This document shows positions 19,673 to 31,140 of a stretch of DNA of 36,764 bases, piece after piece. How positions within the stretch are numbered: the stretch's first letter is position 1; every line of letters starts with the position of its first letter. A program made the position numbers and the translations under genes. The DNA is taken from contig JAIRYM010000113.1 in the NCBI GenBank assembly GCA_031267615.1, positions 1-36,764 of the forward strand. The letters run 5' to 3'. The stretch is from Dysgonamonadaceae bacterium. Lineage in GTDB: Bacteria > Bacteroidota > Bacteroidia > Bacteroidales > Azobacteroidaceae. A model generated the notes under the pieces. The model was given only the letters and a program-made list of their open reading frames with translations. It was not told the origin of the DNA and searched no databases.

Positions 19673-20490
19673 CCTATTTGCTTTAAGTATTGTGACATTT
19701 TGTTCTGTACTCTTGCTGCTTCTGTTTTTGCGGCTTCAGCAAAATATTGCGAGCTGTCGGCATACAGTATCTGCCTCGATGAGTTGACCAGCAGTCCGCA
19801 CCTGCTGTTGAGTCCGTATTCTGCTGTTTCTTCGAGGCTACCTCCCTGTGCTCCGACGCCTGGTATCAAGAGAAAGTGATTTGGTACTATTTTTCTTATG
19901 TCCGCAATCAGTTTTCCCTTCGTCGCACCTGCAACATACATCATGTTGTCTTCTGTCGCCCACTGCTGTGATATTCTCAACACTTTTTCAAACAGCCGTT
20001 CTCCGGCTGCGTCTTCCGTCATCTGAAAGTCTTGAGATCCGGAGTTAGACGTCAGAGCGAGCAGGATTGCCCATTTGCCTGCGCGCAGAAATGGTTTTAC
20101 GCTGTCTTCGCCCATGTATGGCGCTATTGTTACTGCGTCATAACCGGCTGTATCAAATATTGCTCCGGCATACATTGCGGAAGTGTTGCCTATATCTCCG
20201 CGCTTTGCGTCGGCTATTATAAACTGGTCTGGATAGTTTGTCCTGATGTATGCGACTGTCTTTGCCAGCGCTGCCTGTCCTTTTGTTCCCATGTATTCGT
20301 AAAAGGCGAGATTTGGTTTATAGGCTACGCAAAACTGCTGTGTTGAGTCTATGATTGCGCGATTAAATGTAAAGACTGCGTCTTCGTCCTGCAGCAGGTG
20401 CTGTGGTATTTTCTCCGTGTTGGTATCCAGTCCTACGCAGAGGAATGTTTTTTTTCTCCTGATGTTTTCGTATAATTGTTGTCCTGTCAT
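19669..20490 (-). CDS. pyrF: Orotidine 5'-phosphate decarboxylase
   Basis: 273 aa; [14 protein letters not shown]...[22 protein letters not shown] overlap with the Smr gene. Confidence 0.96.
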   Translation of the reverse strand: MTGQQLYENIRRKKTFLCVGLDTNTEKIPQHLLQDEDAVFTFNRAIIDSTQQFCVAYKPNLAFYEYMGTKGQAALAKTVAYIRTNYPDQFIIADAKRGDIGNTSAMYAGAIFDTAGYDAVTIAPYMGEDSVKPFLRAGKWAILLALTSNSGSQDFQMTEDAAGERLFEKVLRISQQWATEDNMMYVAGATKGKLIADIRKIVPNHFLLIPGVGAQGGSLEETAEYGLNSRCGLLVNSSRQILYADSSQYFAEAAKTEAARVQNKMSQYLKQIG

Positions 20491-20513
20491 ATTGTCATGC
20501 TTCTTTTTTTGTT

Positions 20514-21599
20514 TTATATTTCGCTGTCTTTCATCCGTTCTGCGTTTTCTGCTATGATGAGCCGGTCTATAACCTGCTGAATGTCTCCTCCCGTGAATGA
20601 GGCAAGGTTATAGAGTGTCAGGTTGATGCGGTGGTCGGTAACTCGTCCCTGTGGATAGTTGTATGTACGTATTTTTTCTGAGCGATCGCCTGTCGATACC
20701 ATTGTTCTTCTGCGTGATGCTATATTTTCGTTATGTTTTTGCAGTTCGATGTCATAGAGTTTTGTGCGCAGCATTTGGAGAGCCATCTCGCGGTTTTCTA
20801 TCTGCGATCGCGTTACCTGGCACTGTACCTGAATGCCGGTTGGCTTGTGAGTGATCTGCACTTTTGTTTCCACCTTGTTCACATTCTGTCCTCCTGCTCC
20901 GCTTGACCGTGAGGTTTGGTATTCGAGGTCGGCTGGATTTATTTCTACGTCTACTTCTTCGGCTTCCGGCAATACGGCGACTGTTGCGGCTGATGTATGC
21001 ACTCTTCCCTGAGTTTCGGTAGCCGGCACTCTCTGTACGCGGTGCACTCCCGATTCGTATTTCATAGTCCCGTATACCGATTCTCCAGAAACGGTAAAGA
21101 TTATTTCCTTAAATCCGCCGGCAGTTCCTTCCGAAAGACTTGTGATTTCTATTTTCCAGCCTTTTGATTCGCAGTATTTGCGATACATTGCAAACAGATC
21201 GCCTGCAAAAATAGCTGCTTCGTCGCCGCCGGTACCGCCCCGTATTTCGACTATTGCATTTTTCGAATCTTCCGGGTCTGCCGGAATGAGCAAGAGTTTG
21301 ATTTCTTCTTCCATTACTGGAATTTGTGCTGTGAGAGTTTCGAGTTCGCTGCGAGCCATCTCGCGGAGTTCTACGTCGTCTTCGTTTTCGTGAATGTTTT
21401 TTGCCTCTTCTATTCCGGCGAGTGATTGCCGGTATCGGTTACAGGCGTCGGTTATACGTTCGAGTTCCCTGTATTCTTTATTCAGTCTCACATACCGCTT
21501 CATATCGGCTATTACGTCCGGGCTTGCTATCAGCGACGAGACTTCCTCGAATCTGACGGTGAGATCATCTAATTTTTCCAGGAGGGAATTTTGAATCAT
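20514..21599 (-). CDS. prfA: Peptide chain release factor 1
   Basis: [18 protein letters not shown] and [13 protein letters not shown] motifs. TAAATTTG box at 21629..21622. Confidence 0.97.
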   Translation of the reverse strand: MIQNSLLEKLDDLTVRFEEVSSLIASPDVIADMKRYVRLNKEYRELERITDACNRYRQSLAGIEEAKNIHENEDDVELREMARSELETLTAQIPVMEEEIKLLLIPADPEDSKNAIVEIRGGTGGDEAAIFAGDLFAMYRKYCESKGWKIEITSLSEGTAGGFKEIIFTVSGESVYGTMKYESGVHRVQRVPATETQGRVHTSAATVAVLPEAEEVDVEINPADLEYQTSRSSGAGGQNVNKVETKVQITHKPTGIQVQCQVTRSQIENREMALQMLRTKLYDIELQKHNENIASRRRTMVSTGDRSEKIRTYNYPQGRVTDHRINLTLYNLASFTGGDIQQVIDRLIIAENAERMKDSEI

Positions 21600-21687
21600 C
21601 AGGATTTAATTAATTTGGCTGCAAATTTACAAAATATTTTTCGACTGTTCTAATGTACTGTCCGGTATTCGTTATTTTGTATAATCT

Positions 21688-22719
21688 TCAGTTCGGGATA
21701 AAATCCAGCGCTCCCTGTTTCCCAAACCTGCTACGTTCCAAATGTTTGTATGCGAAATCAGTAGCTTCTCGTCCTCGTGGAGTGCGCTTCAGGAAACCTT
21801 CTTTTATAAGAAACGGTTCATATACTTCTTCAACAGTTCCCGGATCTTCGCCGAGAGCGGTTGCGATAGTGGTTATGCCGACCGGTCCTCCGCTGAATTT
21901 GTCTATTATGATACTCAAAATTTTGTTGTCAATTTCGTCCAGTCCGTATTTATCGATATTAAGAGCTTCAAGAGCAAAACAGGTAATGTCTCTGTCTATC
22001 GTTCCGGAGCCTTTTACCTGTGCAAAATCTCTGACACGGCGCAGGAGTGCATTACAGATTCGAGGTGTACCGCGACTGCGCGATGCAATCTCGTGCGCTG
22101 CGTTGTCATTACAGGGAATATCAAGTATATTTGCCGAGCGTTTTACGATTGACGTTAGCGTGTCGGTGTCGTAATATTCGAAGTGCAGGTTTATTCCGAA
22201 CCGAGCGCGCAGAGGCGCCGTCAGCAGTCCGCTGCGAGTGGTAGCGCCAACAAGAGTAAACGGTTCCAGATCAATCTGAATTGATCTCGCGCTTGGTCCC
22301 TTGTCTATCATTATGTCTATTCGGTAATCTTCCATTGCCGAATACAGGTATTCTTCAACCACAGGGCTTAAACGGTGGATTTCGTCTATAAACAGCACAT
22401 CGTTTCGTTCGAGAGAAGTTAAAACGCCAGCCAGGTCTCCCGGCTTGTCAAGAACGGGACCTGAAGTGATTTTGAAACCGACATTGAGTTCATTTGCGAT
22501 AATGTTTGAGAGAGTGGTTTTGCCAAGTCCCGGAGGTCCGTGCAGTAACACGTGGTCAAGGGATTCAGTACGCATTCGGGCAGCAGAAACAAAAACTTTC
22601 AGGTTTTCGACGATTTTATCTTGTCCGCTGAAACTGCTGAAAGTCAAAGGGCGAAGCGCAGTTTCAAACTCTTTTTCCTTGTCGTTTATATTGCTCGAAT
22701 GAATATTATATTTGTCCAT
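21688..22719 (-). CDS. ruvB: Holliday junction branch migration helicase RuvB
   Basis: Start corrected to [54 protein letters not shown]. Confidence 0.97.
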   Translation of the reverse strand: MDKYNIHSSNINDKEKEFETALRPLTFSSFSGQDKIVENLKVFVSAARMRTESLDHVLLHGPPGLGKTTLSNIIANELNVGFKITSGPVLDKPGDLAGVLTSLERNDVLFIDEIHRLSPVVEEYLYSAMEDYRIDIMIDKGPSARSIQIDLEPFTLVGATTRSGLLTAPLRARFGINLHFEYYDTDTLTSIVKRSANILDIPCNDNAAHEIASRSRGTPRICNALLRRVRDFAQVKGSGTIDRDITCFALEALNIDKYGLDEIDNKILSIIIDKFSGGPVGITTIATALGEDPGTVEEVYEPFLIKEGFLKRTPRGREATDFAYKHLERSRFGKQGALDFIPN

Positions 22720-22742
22720 CTTTTTACCTGTTAAAAACTCAT

Positions 22743-23336
22743 TTAAATTATCCCCTGTTCTACCATTAGCACTATTTTTTCTGTGTCGGCGTCTTTGCCT
22801 TCGGGTTCCCATTGTGTTTTCAGGCTTGCACCGAACAGTCCTGCAAACAAGTTCCAAAATCCTGCGCGAAACGATCCTAAAAATGCTTTCAGCAAATCGT
22901 ATGAACTTTGATTACATTCTCTGTCAATCAATTTTATCAGCAGTTTACCTTGTGAAATTGTCATTTTTTTTAAAACCGGCTTATATTCGACAAACAAATC
23001 CTTTTCCATGCGTTTTAAGTGTTCCTGACGTTCTTCTTCTGTCTGAAAAGTCATAATATATTCGTAAGTTTCAATCAGTGCACAGTAAATCAGTTTGGCA
23101 TAAGGCAATATTTTTTTTACGTCTCTAACGGTTTTTCTGTATTTATCATCTTCTGATAAATCACGATAAAATTTAGAAGGATAAACATATATATCATCTA
23201 TTATCATCACTTTAACGGAGTCGCCACTATCTAAACAATAATCAGGAATACTTTGTTTGAAAGTATTTTGCGCTTCAAGTTTCGGTAATGCAATACTTGA
23301 AAAAAGAATAATAGACAGTAAAATATGCTGTTTCAC
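22743..23336 (-). CDS. DUF4294-like exported protein
   Basis: ORF open from 23405. Probable start is a GTG at 23336 ([22 protein letters not shown]), just beyond the proS stop. Body: [19 protein letters not shown]... Confidence 0.65.
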   Translation of the reverse strand: MKQHILLSIILFSSIALPKLEAQNTFKQSIPDYCLDSGDSVKVMIIDDIYVYPSKFYRDLSEDDKYRKTVRDVKKILPYAKLIYCALIETYEYIMTFQTEEERQEHLKRMEKDLFVEYKPVLKKMTISQGKLLIKLIDRECNQSSYDLLKAFLGSFRAGFWNLFAGLFGASLKTQWEPEGKDADTEKIVLMVEQGII

Positions 23337-23347
23337 AATGCAAATTT

Positions 23348-24829
23348 TTAATAAGATCTTGCAAAAACCACCCTCTGTACCGACGGTTTTCCTGTTACCA
23401 TACACCGTCCGGGCGTTGTGTCACTGTCTAGTGGGATGCAGCGGATGGTTGCCTTTGTTTCTTCCTTGATTAAGGCTTCGGTTTCGGGCGTTCCGTCCCA
23501 GTGGGCGAAGATAAAACCGCCATCTTCGATTTTCTGTTTGAACTCGTCGTATGTTTCAACCGTTATAGTTTTCGATGCACGGAAATTGAGGGCTTTTTGA
23601 TAGATATTTTTTTGAATATCAGCGAGCAAGATTTTTATTCTTGCTCCAATACCGTCAATGCTGACGGTTTCTTTGGTCAGTGTGTCGCGTCGAGCGATTT
23701 CAATCGTATCGTTTTCCATATCTCTGCCGCCCATTGCGAGGCGGACGGGTACGCCTTTGAGTTCGTATTCAGCAAATTTCCATCCCGGTTTTTTGTTCTG
23801 CGAATTGTCGTATTTCACACTTACGCCGAGCGATTTAAGTTCGTCAACGATGGATTCGATTCGTACATTGATCAGAGCGAGTTGTTCGTCATTTTTATAA
23901 ATTGGAATTATAACTATATGAAATGGAGCAAGATTTGGAGGCAACACAAGTCCGTTGTCGTCGCTGTGAGCCATAATGAGCGCCCCCATCAGTCGGGTAG
24001 AAACGCCCCACGAAGTTGCCCATACATAGTCACGTTTTCCTTCCTTATCAAGAAATTGTACGTCGAATGCTTTGGCAAAATTTTGTCCCAGGAAATGCGA
24101 AGTACCTGCCTGAAGCGCTTTTCCATCTTGCATCAGCGCCTCAATGCAGTAGGTGTCAACAGCGCCTGCAAAGCGTTCGCTCGCCGTTTTCACGCCTTTC
24201 AACACCGGAACAGCCATATAGTTTTCCACAAAATCGGCATAAACATTGAGCATTCGGCGGGTTTCTTCTTCGGCTTCATCTCGCGTTGCGTGAGCAGTAT
24301 GTCCTTCCTGCCATAGAAATTCGGCTGTGCGGAGAAACAGGCGAGTGCGCATTTCCCAGCGAACAACGTTTGCCCACTGATTGCATAGAATCGGCAAGTC
24401 GCGGTACGACTGAATCCAGTTTTTATACGTACTCCAGATGATGGTTTCCGATGTTGGGCGAACGATAAGTTCTTCTTCCAGACGGGCTTCGGGGTCAACT
24501 ACAACACCTTTTCCCGACGGGTCGTTTTTCAGTCTGTAATGCGTAACGACTGCACATTCTTTTGCGAATCCTTCTACGTGGTTAGCTTCACGGCTCAAAA
24601 ACGATTTGGGTATGAAGAGCGGGAAATAGGCGTTCACATGCCCTGTTTCTTTGAACATATCGTCCAGTTGCCGTTGGATTTTTTCCCAAATTGCGTATCC
24701 GTATGGTTTTATCACCATACAGCCGCGCACGGCGGAGTTTTCCGCAAGGTCGGCTTTCAGCACCAAATCGTTGTACCATTGCGCATAATTGTCGCTTCTC
24801 GAAGTAAGTTCTTTTATTTCTACTGCCAT
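23348..24829 (-). CDS. proS: Prolyl-tRNA synthetase
   Basis: Start corrected to [76 protein letters not shown] box at 24857..24850. Confidence 0.97.
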   Translation of the reverse strand: MAVEIKELTSRSDNYAQWYNDLVLKADLAENSAVRGCMVIKPYGYAIWEKIQRQLDDMFKETGHVNAYFPLFIPKSFLSREANHVEGFAKECAVVTHYRLKNDPSGKGVVVDPEARLEEELIVRPTSETIIWSTYKNWIQSYRDLPILCNQWANVVRWEMRTRLFLRTAEFLWQEGHTAHATRDEAEEETRRMLNVYADFVENYMAVPVLKGVKTASERFAGAVDTYCIEALMQDGKALQAGTSHFLGQNFAKAFDVQFLDKEGKRDYVWATSWGVSTRLMGALIMAHSDDNGLVLPPNLAPFHIVIIPIYKNDEQLALINVRIESIVDELKSLGVSVKYDNSQNKKPGWKFAEYELKGVPVRLAMGGRDMENDTIEIARRDTLTKETVSIDGIGARIKILLADIQKNIYQKALNFRASKTITVETYDEFKQKIEDGGFIFAHWDGTPETEALIKEETKATIRCIPLDSDTTPGRCMVTGKPSVQRVVFARSY

Positions 24830-24854
24830 TGTTAATGTTTTTGAGTGTGCAAAT

Positions 24855-25787
24855 TTACAGTATTTTTTTATAATTGTTTTCGTTCGCAAAATAAGATTTT
24901 TTTATTTGTCTTATACAGAACAGGAAAATTGCCAATGATGCAACTGCTGCCCACCACGTTTCGCCTGTTCCATAAGAATTAAAAGCATCTGTCGCCATCT
25001 CGTCGTTGCGATAATACCATGATACTGTAACGGCTGTGAAGTTGTTGGTAAAATGCGCAATAACAGGTATCCACAGTGATTTTGTGTAAAATAACAGGTA
25101 TCCTAAATATGCGCCGAGCAGCATGCGCGGCAAAAAGCCAAGGAATTGTAAATGAATAGCGCTGAAAATTATTGCTACTGTCCATATCACAATATGTTGA
25201 TTGTTAATTGCTTTTGCAAAAATATTCTGTAAAATGCCTCGAAACAAAAACTCTTCACCAATAGCAGCCATTACTGCTATAATCAATATATTAAGTATCA
25301 AAATTCCAATCTTGTCTGAATTGAGTATCAGGCTAATCAATTCGGTTGCTTGTTCTTCCATCGTACGAATAAAATCTTCAAACGCTTTGAGTGATGGCGG
25401 CAACGTTATCTGTTGATTTATGCTTGTAACAAAGTTTAGTGCGGGCAAAGCTACAAGCATACTCAAAACAGTCCAAAAGAGAGTTTTGAAGTTGAAAGGC
25501 GTTTCAAGCTTCAAGTAATCTTTGTAGTTGTCGCAGAACAGATAAGCGGCAAGCAATGCAGGGAAAAGCATTGTAAATAGATGATTTATAAACAGTTGTT
25601 CGCGAATTAAATCTGATGAAGTATTGGCAATTTCAAGTATTTTGCTAATATCGTGTGTTTGTGGAAATACTTGAATCACAAGGCAAATACCAAGGATTAG
25701 TCCACCTGCCATATTACCGATAAAAATAACAACTAACAGCATCAGAATCTGCACGAATGTGCTTGAATTTTTAAATGCACTTTTCAT
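24855..25787 (-). CDS. CPBP family intramembrane protease-like protein
   Basis: 310 aa multi-[19 protein letters not shown], then [20 protein letters not shown] and FTNN motifs. Confidence 0.9.
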   Translation of the reverse strand: MKSAFKNSSTFVQILMLLVVIFIGNMAGGLILGICLVIQVFPQTHDISKILEIANTSSDLIREQLFINHLFTMLFPALLAAYLFCDNYKDYLKLETPFNFKTLFWTVLSMLVALPALNFVTSINQQITLPPSLKAFEDFIRTMEEQATELISLILNSDKIGILILNILIIAVMAAIGEEFLFRGILQNIFAKAINNQHIVIWTVAIIFSAIHLQFLGFLPRMLLGAYLGYLLFYTKSLWIPVIAHFTNNFTAVTVSWYYRNDEMATDAFNSYGTGETWWAAVASLAIFLFCIRQIKKSYFANENNYKKIL

Positions 25788-25793
25788 TTTTTT

Positions 25794-26465
25794 TTATTTG
25801 TTTTTTCTTTCCCCAAAAATTGCGCTACCGATTCTTACTGTCGTGCTGCCTTCTTCTACAGCATTTTGATAGTCGCCACTCATACCCATCGACAATTCGC
25901 TGAATTGTTCATTACAAGGGAAATATATCTTCTTTATTTTATTAAAAAACACTTTAAGCTTTGCAAATTCAAAGCGGATTTGCGTTTTATTTTCGGTGAA
26001 GGTTGCCATACCCATTAAGCCTGTAATTCTAACTGAATTAAGTGTCTTGTGAACATTGTTTTTAAACAATGTTTCCGCTTCATCGAAAGAAAAACCGAAT
26101 TTTTGTTCTTCTTGTGCAATATGAATTTGAAGAAAAATATCAATCTTTCTGTTCAATTTTTGTGACTCACGCTCAATTTCCTGTAAAATTCGCTTGCTGT
26201 CAACACTTTGAATAACAGAAACAAACGGTACAACTTGCCGCACTTTGTTTGTCTGCAAATGCCCGATAAGATGCCATTCAATATCTTTTGGCAAATGTTC
26301 ATATTTGATTACAAGTTCCTGGACACGATTTTCGGCAAACAACCTGTGTCCTGCTCCATAAGCTTCCATTATCGCTTCTTCGGTATGAAATTTGGAAACG
26401 GCTGCAAGACGCACTGTTGCCGGCAACAACGCTTTAATTTTCTGAAGATTGTCCGCTATTACCAT
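25794..26465 (-). CDS. YggS family PLP-binding protein
   Basis: RLAAVSKFHTEEAIMEAYGAGHRLFAENRVQELVIKYE...WHLIGHLQTNKV...SMGMSGDYQNAVEEGSTTVRIG. Confidence 0.95.
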   Translation of the reverse strand: MVIADNLQKIKALLPATVRLAAVSKFHTEEAIMEAYGAGHRLFAENRVQELVIKYEHLPKDIEWHLIGHLQTNKVRQVVPFVSVIQSVDSKRILQEIERESQKLNRKIDIFLQIHIAQEEQKFGFSFDEAETLFKNNVHKTLNSVRITGLMGMATFTENKTQIRFEFAKLKVFFNKIKKIYFPCNEQFSELSMGMSGDYQNAVEEGSTTVRIGSAIFGERKNK

Positions 26466-26901
26466 TTTTCCCTTTATCTGCCGAAAATGGGAAGATGTCC
26501 ATCAAAGCGGTTTCGGTAATTGCTGCAACTTCATAATCGCCTTGCGTCCCTTGCATTCCTGACTTGAATACATTGAGTGCATCTTCTACATCGCAAGCCT
26601 GTACCAACATTGCAACAGCGGTTTTCTTTTCTGTGCCGCTTTTCTCATCAAGTATAATGTAAATCACCTTGAAACGATAGTATCTGTCACCTTTTTCGTT
26701 AAAGAATATTTCTGCAATTTTAGCCCTTTTGATGTCGGCAACGACAAATTCGCCGCTGATATATGGTTGCATTTCCTCGATAATACGTGATTCTGCTTCG
26801 GTAAACGACAGCGCGTCAACAAGATAAGGTTCACTTATTCGTTTTTGCATACCGTTTTCCATAATTTTGTCGTAAGAAATCTTACATTCAAACCAATTCA
26901 T
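26434..26901 (-). CDS. DUF4494-like protein
   Basis: 155 aa; MNWFECKISYDK...EPYLVDALSFTEAESRIIEEM. 32-nt overlap with the YggS-like ORF start. Confidence 0.8.
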   Translation of the reverse strand: MNWFECKISYDKIMENGMQKRISEPYLVDALSFTEAESRIIEEMQPYISGEFVVADIKRAKIAEIFFNEKGDRYYRFKVIYIILDEKSGTEKKTAVAMLVQACDVEDALNVFKSGMQGTQGDYEVAAITETALMDIFPFSADKGKNGNSGQSSEN

Positions 26902-26911
26902 ATTTTTTTTA

Positions 26912-28510
26912 TTAAAGTTCTCTAATCCATATATTTCTGAATTTCACAGGATTGCCGTGATTTTGCAGATTGATTGTTCCTTTTTCTCTTTGCACTACTC
27001 GCGGGAAACCGATATATTCGGTTGTACCTTTGATTATAGTGTTGTTCTGTACGAGAATGCCATTGAAAAGTACCGTAACCGTCGGTGGTGTACGGTATCC
27101 GCCGTCTTTGTTGAACGTGGGTGCTGTGAAAATTATATCATAAGCGTTCCATTCGCCCGGTTTGCGAATTGGGTTGGCGAGTGGCACACTTTGTTTGTAG
27201 ATGCTGCCTGCACCACCGTTATTGTAGGTTTCATTGTCGTAAGTATCAAGAATTTGCACTTCATAGATACCGTGCAGAAATACTCCGCTGTTGCCTCGCC
27301 CCTGACTGCGACTGACGACTTTCTCCGGCGACGCCCATTCGATATGCAGTTGAAAATCGCGAAATTCCTGTTTTGTTATCAAGTCTCCTTCTGTAACGAT
27401 AATCGCTCCGTCTTCCACTTTCCATTTCGGTTCTAAGCCATTCGACTGTTTCCATTTCGATAAATCTTTGCCATCGAAAAGAACATTTGCATCTGAAGGC
27501 GCCGACATATAAGCGTTTGCTGACGGCTCACCCGGCGTTACAATAGCGGGTTGCGGCAACCAAAATTCAGACATCTGCGGCTGCATTCCCATTGGTTTGG
27601 GGTAATATTTATAATTGATACGCAAACTTATCTTGTCTGATGTCGGGAAATCATCAGGTATTTTTTGCGTAACCTTACCTGTTGCTGCCCATTCACAGCC
27701 GCGTAACAGCGTTACCTGAAATCCTGCACACTGCATCGCCGTGTTATCTTCAAGAGAAACACCGGCGTGTCCGAGCGCAGTATGAAAAATTCTCGCTTTG
27801 CCATAATTAACCGTAAAAATCAATGGTTCTTCTCTGCCTGAACCACCTTTTTCTTTATCGGAAAATGATGTATAAAGTGCGGTTATATTACCCGGTCCGC
27901 GCAATCTGTCATAAAGTTCGTCGGTAGCGTGTTTCCATTTTTCAGGCAAACCTTCCATAACAGGATTTTTTTTATCACGGGAGGAAAGGATATATTCGTG
28001 AGCTGCGCCGTGCGAACCGCCCGGTCCCGCCGAATGGTCTTTTATTAATTTACCGTCTTTCCAATAGACGTATGGACCTGATTTCTCGTTACGGTCGTTC
28101 CAGCCGCCGAGTCCGCTGATGCGGTTAAATTCTTTCCAGTCCTTAAAAGCGTTGTTTGCTGCGTGATAGAATACCACTCCGCCGCCACCGTTAACATAAT
28201 CAAGGAAGTTTTTTTGAGTTTCAGCCGACCACAAATCTCCATTGTAATCGAGTATAACTACCTGATATTGTTTGAAGTCAGGTGTAAATATGCTCATATC
28301 ACCACCTTTTGCAGGCGAGACAGCTATATCGACGCTGAAACGTCCTGAATTTGCGAGAATTTCCTTAATAGCAACATTGCTGACTTGCCAGTTATGATTG
28401 TTTTGCCCCGTAACAATCAGAGCTTTGATATTGTCTGCCGCATTTGTGTTGATGCTGAAAACGAGCAGTGCGGCAACGAGCATAAAACAGCGATAAATAA
28501 GATTTTTCAT
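26912..28510 (-). CDS. ThuA-like domain plus DUF1080 (3-keto-disaccharide hydrolase-like) secreted protein
   Basis: Signal peptide; VVFYHAANNAFKDWKEFNRI...HSAGPGGSHG (ThuA-like) and LFDGKDLSKWKQSNGLEPKWKVEDGAI...RGNSGVFLHGIYEVQILDTY (DUF1080). Confidence 0.9.
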   Translation of the reverse strand: MKNLIYRCFMLVAALLVFSINTNAADNIKALIVTGQNNHNWQVSNVAIKEILANSGRFSVDIAVSPAKGGDMSIFTPDFKQYQVVILDYNGDLWSAETQKNFLDYVNGGGGVVFYHAANNAFKDWKEFNRISGLGGWNDRNEKSGPYVYWKDGKLIKDHSAGPGGSHGAAHEYILSSRDKKNPVMEGLPEKWKHATDELYDRLRGPGNITALYTSFSDKEKGGSGREEPLIFTVNYGKARIFHTALGHAGVSLEDNTAMQCAGFQVTLLRGCEWAATGKVTQKIPDDFPTSDKISLRINYKYYPKPMGMQPQMSEFWLPQPAIVTPGEPSANAYMSAPSDANVLFDGKDLSKWKQSNGLEPKWKVEDGAIIVTEGDLITKQEFRDFQLHIEWASPEKVVSRSQGRGNSGVFLHGIYEVQILDTYDNETYNNGGAGSIYKQSVPLANPIRKPGEWNAYDIIFTAPTFNKDGGYRTPPTVTVLFNGILVQNNTIIKGTTEYIGFPRVVQREKGTINLQNHGNPVKFRNIWIREL

Positions 28511-28577
28511 TGTTATAAAATTATTTTTAATTAAAAATATACCATATTTTACGAAATGTTGAAGTGCTGATTTTTAA

Positions 28578-30398
28578 CTATTTATCCAGTGAATGTGAAA
28601 TAGATGAATTGATTTTTTTGATTCTATCTTCTTCGTATTTGACAAGTTCGCGGTCGTAAGTCATCAAACCGTTCACTTCAATTTCAACATCAGTAGTTTG
28701 TGTATAAACAGCCCCCGAATAATACGGCTTGACAAGCGAAAGCAACGCTTCTCCGTATTCCACATAGACATCAGTACTTTCCTTTATACTGTTGAATTTC
28801 ACATAACCCCAACTGTTTTTCTCATCCCAAAGATGCCCATTGATTGGCATCCCGATTCCACCATATTCTCCGAGAATGGTAGGACGTTCAGGATCATAAA
28901 GGCAAAGTTTAGGTTTAGGATAAATATGAACATCAAGAATATCGCCTGTGTGAACGGAATTGCCGCCTGATGCAGGATTGACGAGGCGTGTCGGGTCGTA
29001 ACGCTTTGTCCAGTCAGATATTTCTACTGTCTTGAACTGTCCCCATGCTTCGTTGAATACAATCCACATTACAATGCAGGGCTGCGGTTTAAGCAGGTCG
29101 ATGATGCCTTTCCATTCAGTGCGAAAATTAGCTTCCGATTCGGCTGCGCGAGTTATTTCAACATCAGAATAATGGCGCTGATCAACTTTCGCCTGTCTGT
29201 CGCCGCTCGGCATATCCTGCCAGACTAACATTCCAAGCTTGTCGCAATGATAATACCATCGGGCAGGCTCAACTTTCTGATGCTTTCGTATCATATTGAA
29301 TCCCAAATCTTTTGTTTTAATTATATCAAAAACTAAAGCCTCATCTGTCGGAGCGGTGTAAAGTCCGTCGGGAAAATATCCCTGGTCAAGCGGTCCGAAA
29401 TGAAATATATCTTTATTATTAAGTTGCATACGGACTACGCCGTCGGCAGTGCCTGTACCGTCACGTTTCATTGATACTTTCCGCATTGCAGCGTAACTTT
29501 TAACAGCATCAACCTGTTTACCGCCTGCTGAATAAAGTTTGATTTCCAAATCGTAGAGAAACGGCGAATCGGGAGTCCAAAGTTTAGGATCATCGACATA
29601 AAGTTCGACAGGTTGTCCTGCAACGCTCTGTGCAGATGAAATAACAGTATTGCCATCTTTCAGAATTGCTTGTATATATTCTCCTTTGTCTGCATTTTCT
29701 ATTTCCGATGAAACAGTCAGCTTCTTTTTATCAATGTCTGCTACAGGCAATACAGATTTTATATGGATTGCATTGACAGGTTCTATCCAGACTGTTTGCC
29801 AGATTCCTGTAACAGAGGTATACATTATTCCGCCCGGACGAACATTCTGTTTTCCCGCAGGCTGAAATCCTTCGTTTGAAGGATCCCAAACTTTTAATGT
29901 GAGTTTTTGTTCGCTCTGAACGAGATATGGCGTTATATCAAAACTGAAACCTGTAAATCCTCCATGATGTGAGCCTATTTTTATATCATTGATATAAACT
30001 TCTGCTTGCCAATCAACTGCGCCGAAATGAAGCAGGATATTCTTTCCTTTCCATTTGGAAGGAATCCTGATAGAAGTTCTGTACCACAGTTCATTTTCTT
30101 TGCCGACAGTTTTCTGTACTCCTGAAAGCGAAGATTCGACTGCAAACGGCACAAGAATTTTGCCGTCGTACTGCGAAGGCTCGGATTGACCGGCGGGAAC
30201 GATAGCATAATCCCACAAGCCGTTGAGGTTCATCCAGTCTGTGCGTTCCATAATCGGACGCGGATATTCAGGCAGGACATTTTCCGGCGAAACATCTTTT
30301 GCCCATCTGGTTTTAAGGCTATCTCCAGCCGGTTTCCACTGTGCGCCGGCGGTTACGTATACGAAAATTAAAGGTAATAAGAAAATATTTTTTTTCAC
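28578..30398 (-). CDS. Glycoside hydrolase family 2 protein, secreted
   Basis: 606 aa; signal peptide; MNLNGLWDYAIVP...VWQDMPSGDRQ...IVMWIVFNEAWGQF...ILGEYGG. Confidence 0.93.
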   Translation of the reverse strand: MKKNIFLLPLIFVYVTAGAQWKPAGDSLKTRWAKDVSPENVLPEYPRPIMERTDWMNLNGLWDYAIVPAGQSEPSQYDGKILVPFAVESSLSGVQKTVGKENELWYRTSIRIPSKWKGKNILLHFGAVDWQAEVYINDIKIGSHHGGFTGFSFDITPYLVQSEQKLTLKVWDPSNEGFQPAGKQNVRPGGIMYTSVTGIWQTVWIEPVNAIHIKSVLPVADIDKKKLTVSSEIENADKGEYIQAILKDGNTVISSAQSVAGQPVELYVDDPKLWTPDSPFLYDLEIKLYSAGGKQVDAVKSYAAMRKVSMKRDGTGTADGVVRMQLNNKDIFHFGPLDQGYFPDGLYTAPTDEALVFDIIKTKDLGFNMIRKHQKVEPARWYYHCDKLGMLVWQDMPSGDRQAKVDQRHYSDVEITRAAESEANFRTEWKGIIDLLKPQPCIVMWIVFNEAWGQFKTVEISDWTKRYDPTRLVNPASGGNSVHTGDILDVHIYPKPKLCLYDPERPTILGEYGGIGMPINGHLWDEKNSWGYVKFNSIKESTDVYVEYGEALLSLVKPYYSGAVYTQTTDVEIEVNGLMTYDRELVKYEEDRIKKINSSISHSLDK

Positions 30399-30428
30399 TT
30401 TTAAATTGGTTATTTATAAAACAGAACG

Positions 30429-30436
30429 CAAAGGTA
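30429..30436 (-). promoter_or_regulatory. -7 box TACCTTTG for the GH2 gene
   Basis: CAAAGGTA on + strand, 31 nt upstream of the GH2 ATG. Confidence 0.6.
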
Positions 30437-30467
30437 GTTAAAATTATTATTATAAAAAAATATTAGT

Positions 30468-30475
30468 TACCTTTG
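30468..30475 (+). promoter_or_regulatory. -7 box TACCTTTG for the PPTase gene, divergent to 30429..30436
   Basis: TTACCTTTG immediately before ATG 30479. Confidence 0.6.
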
Positions 30476-30478
30476 TGT

Positions 30479-31102
30479 ATGGAATTGCTTGCTAAAAAAT
30501 TTACTGATAATTCGATGACAGGGATTTGTCCTTTGCAATACGATTCGAAAGCCCTGCTGTCGCGACTTGAACACAAAGAATGGTATTTGCCGGAACTTGA
30601 AAAAATGCACGAACACCGCAAATGTGAATGGCTGTCTATAAGACTGTTAATCAAAGAAATGCTTGGTGAAGAAAAAGAAATACGCTATCAACCCAATGGA
30701 AAACCTTATTTGACCGATGGGTCGCACAATATAAGTATCAGTCATACAAAAGGCTATGTCGCTGTAATTTTAAGCAGGGGAAAAGAAGTCGGCATTGATA
30801 TAGAAAGAATTTCACAGCGAGTGAAAAAAGTAGTCAAACGCTTTATGAATGAGGAGGAAATACAACATATTCCACTTGATGGCGAAATCGTTTATCTGCT
30901 TTTACACTGGTCTGCCAAAGAATCTGTTTTTAAGGTATTGAATACAGAGATTGTTGATTTTAAGAAACAGATCATCATATCTTCATTCAAGCCGATTTAT
31001 AACGGATGGGGAGTTTTTGAGGCAAAAGAAACGAAAACGAACACTTCTTTTCCTGTGTATTACTTTGTTACAGGTGATTTTGTACTGACTTTGATAGAAT
31101 AA
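30479..31102 (+). CDS. 4'-phosphopantetheinyl transferase superfamily protein
   Basis: ISISHTKGYVAVILSRGKEVGIDIERIS...LLLHWSAKESVFKVL. ORF track start is a TTG at 30473; ATG at 30479. Confidence 0.92.
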   Translation: MELLAKKFTDNSMTGICPLQYDSKALLSRLEHKEWYLPELEKMHEHRKCEWLSIRLLIKEMLGEEKEIRYQPNGKPYLTDGSHNISISHTKGYVAVILSRGKEVGIDIERISQRVKKVVKRFMNEEEIQHIPLDGEIVYLLLHWSAKESVFKVLNTEIVDFKKQIIISSFKPIYNGWGVFEAKETKTNTSFPVYYFVTGDFVLTLIE

Positions 31103-31140
31103 TGTTGAAAAGTTTTTAATACATTATAATAATAAGAAAT

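Noticed and set aside
19034-19879. 281-aa + strand ORF
   Set aside because: Antisense to the well-supported Smr and pyrF genes; Cys/Phe/Val-rich translation typical of a spurious antisense frame.
23501-24316. 271-aa + strand ORF
   Set aside because: Antisense to proS; no recognisable domain.
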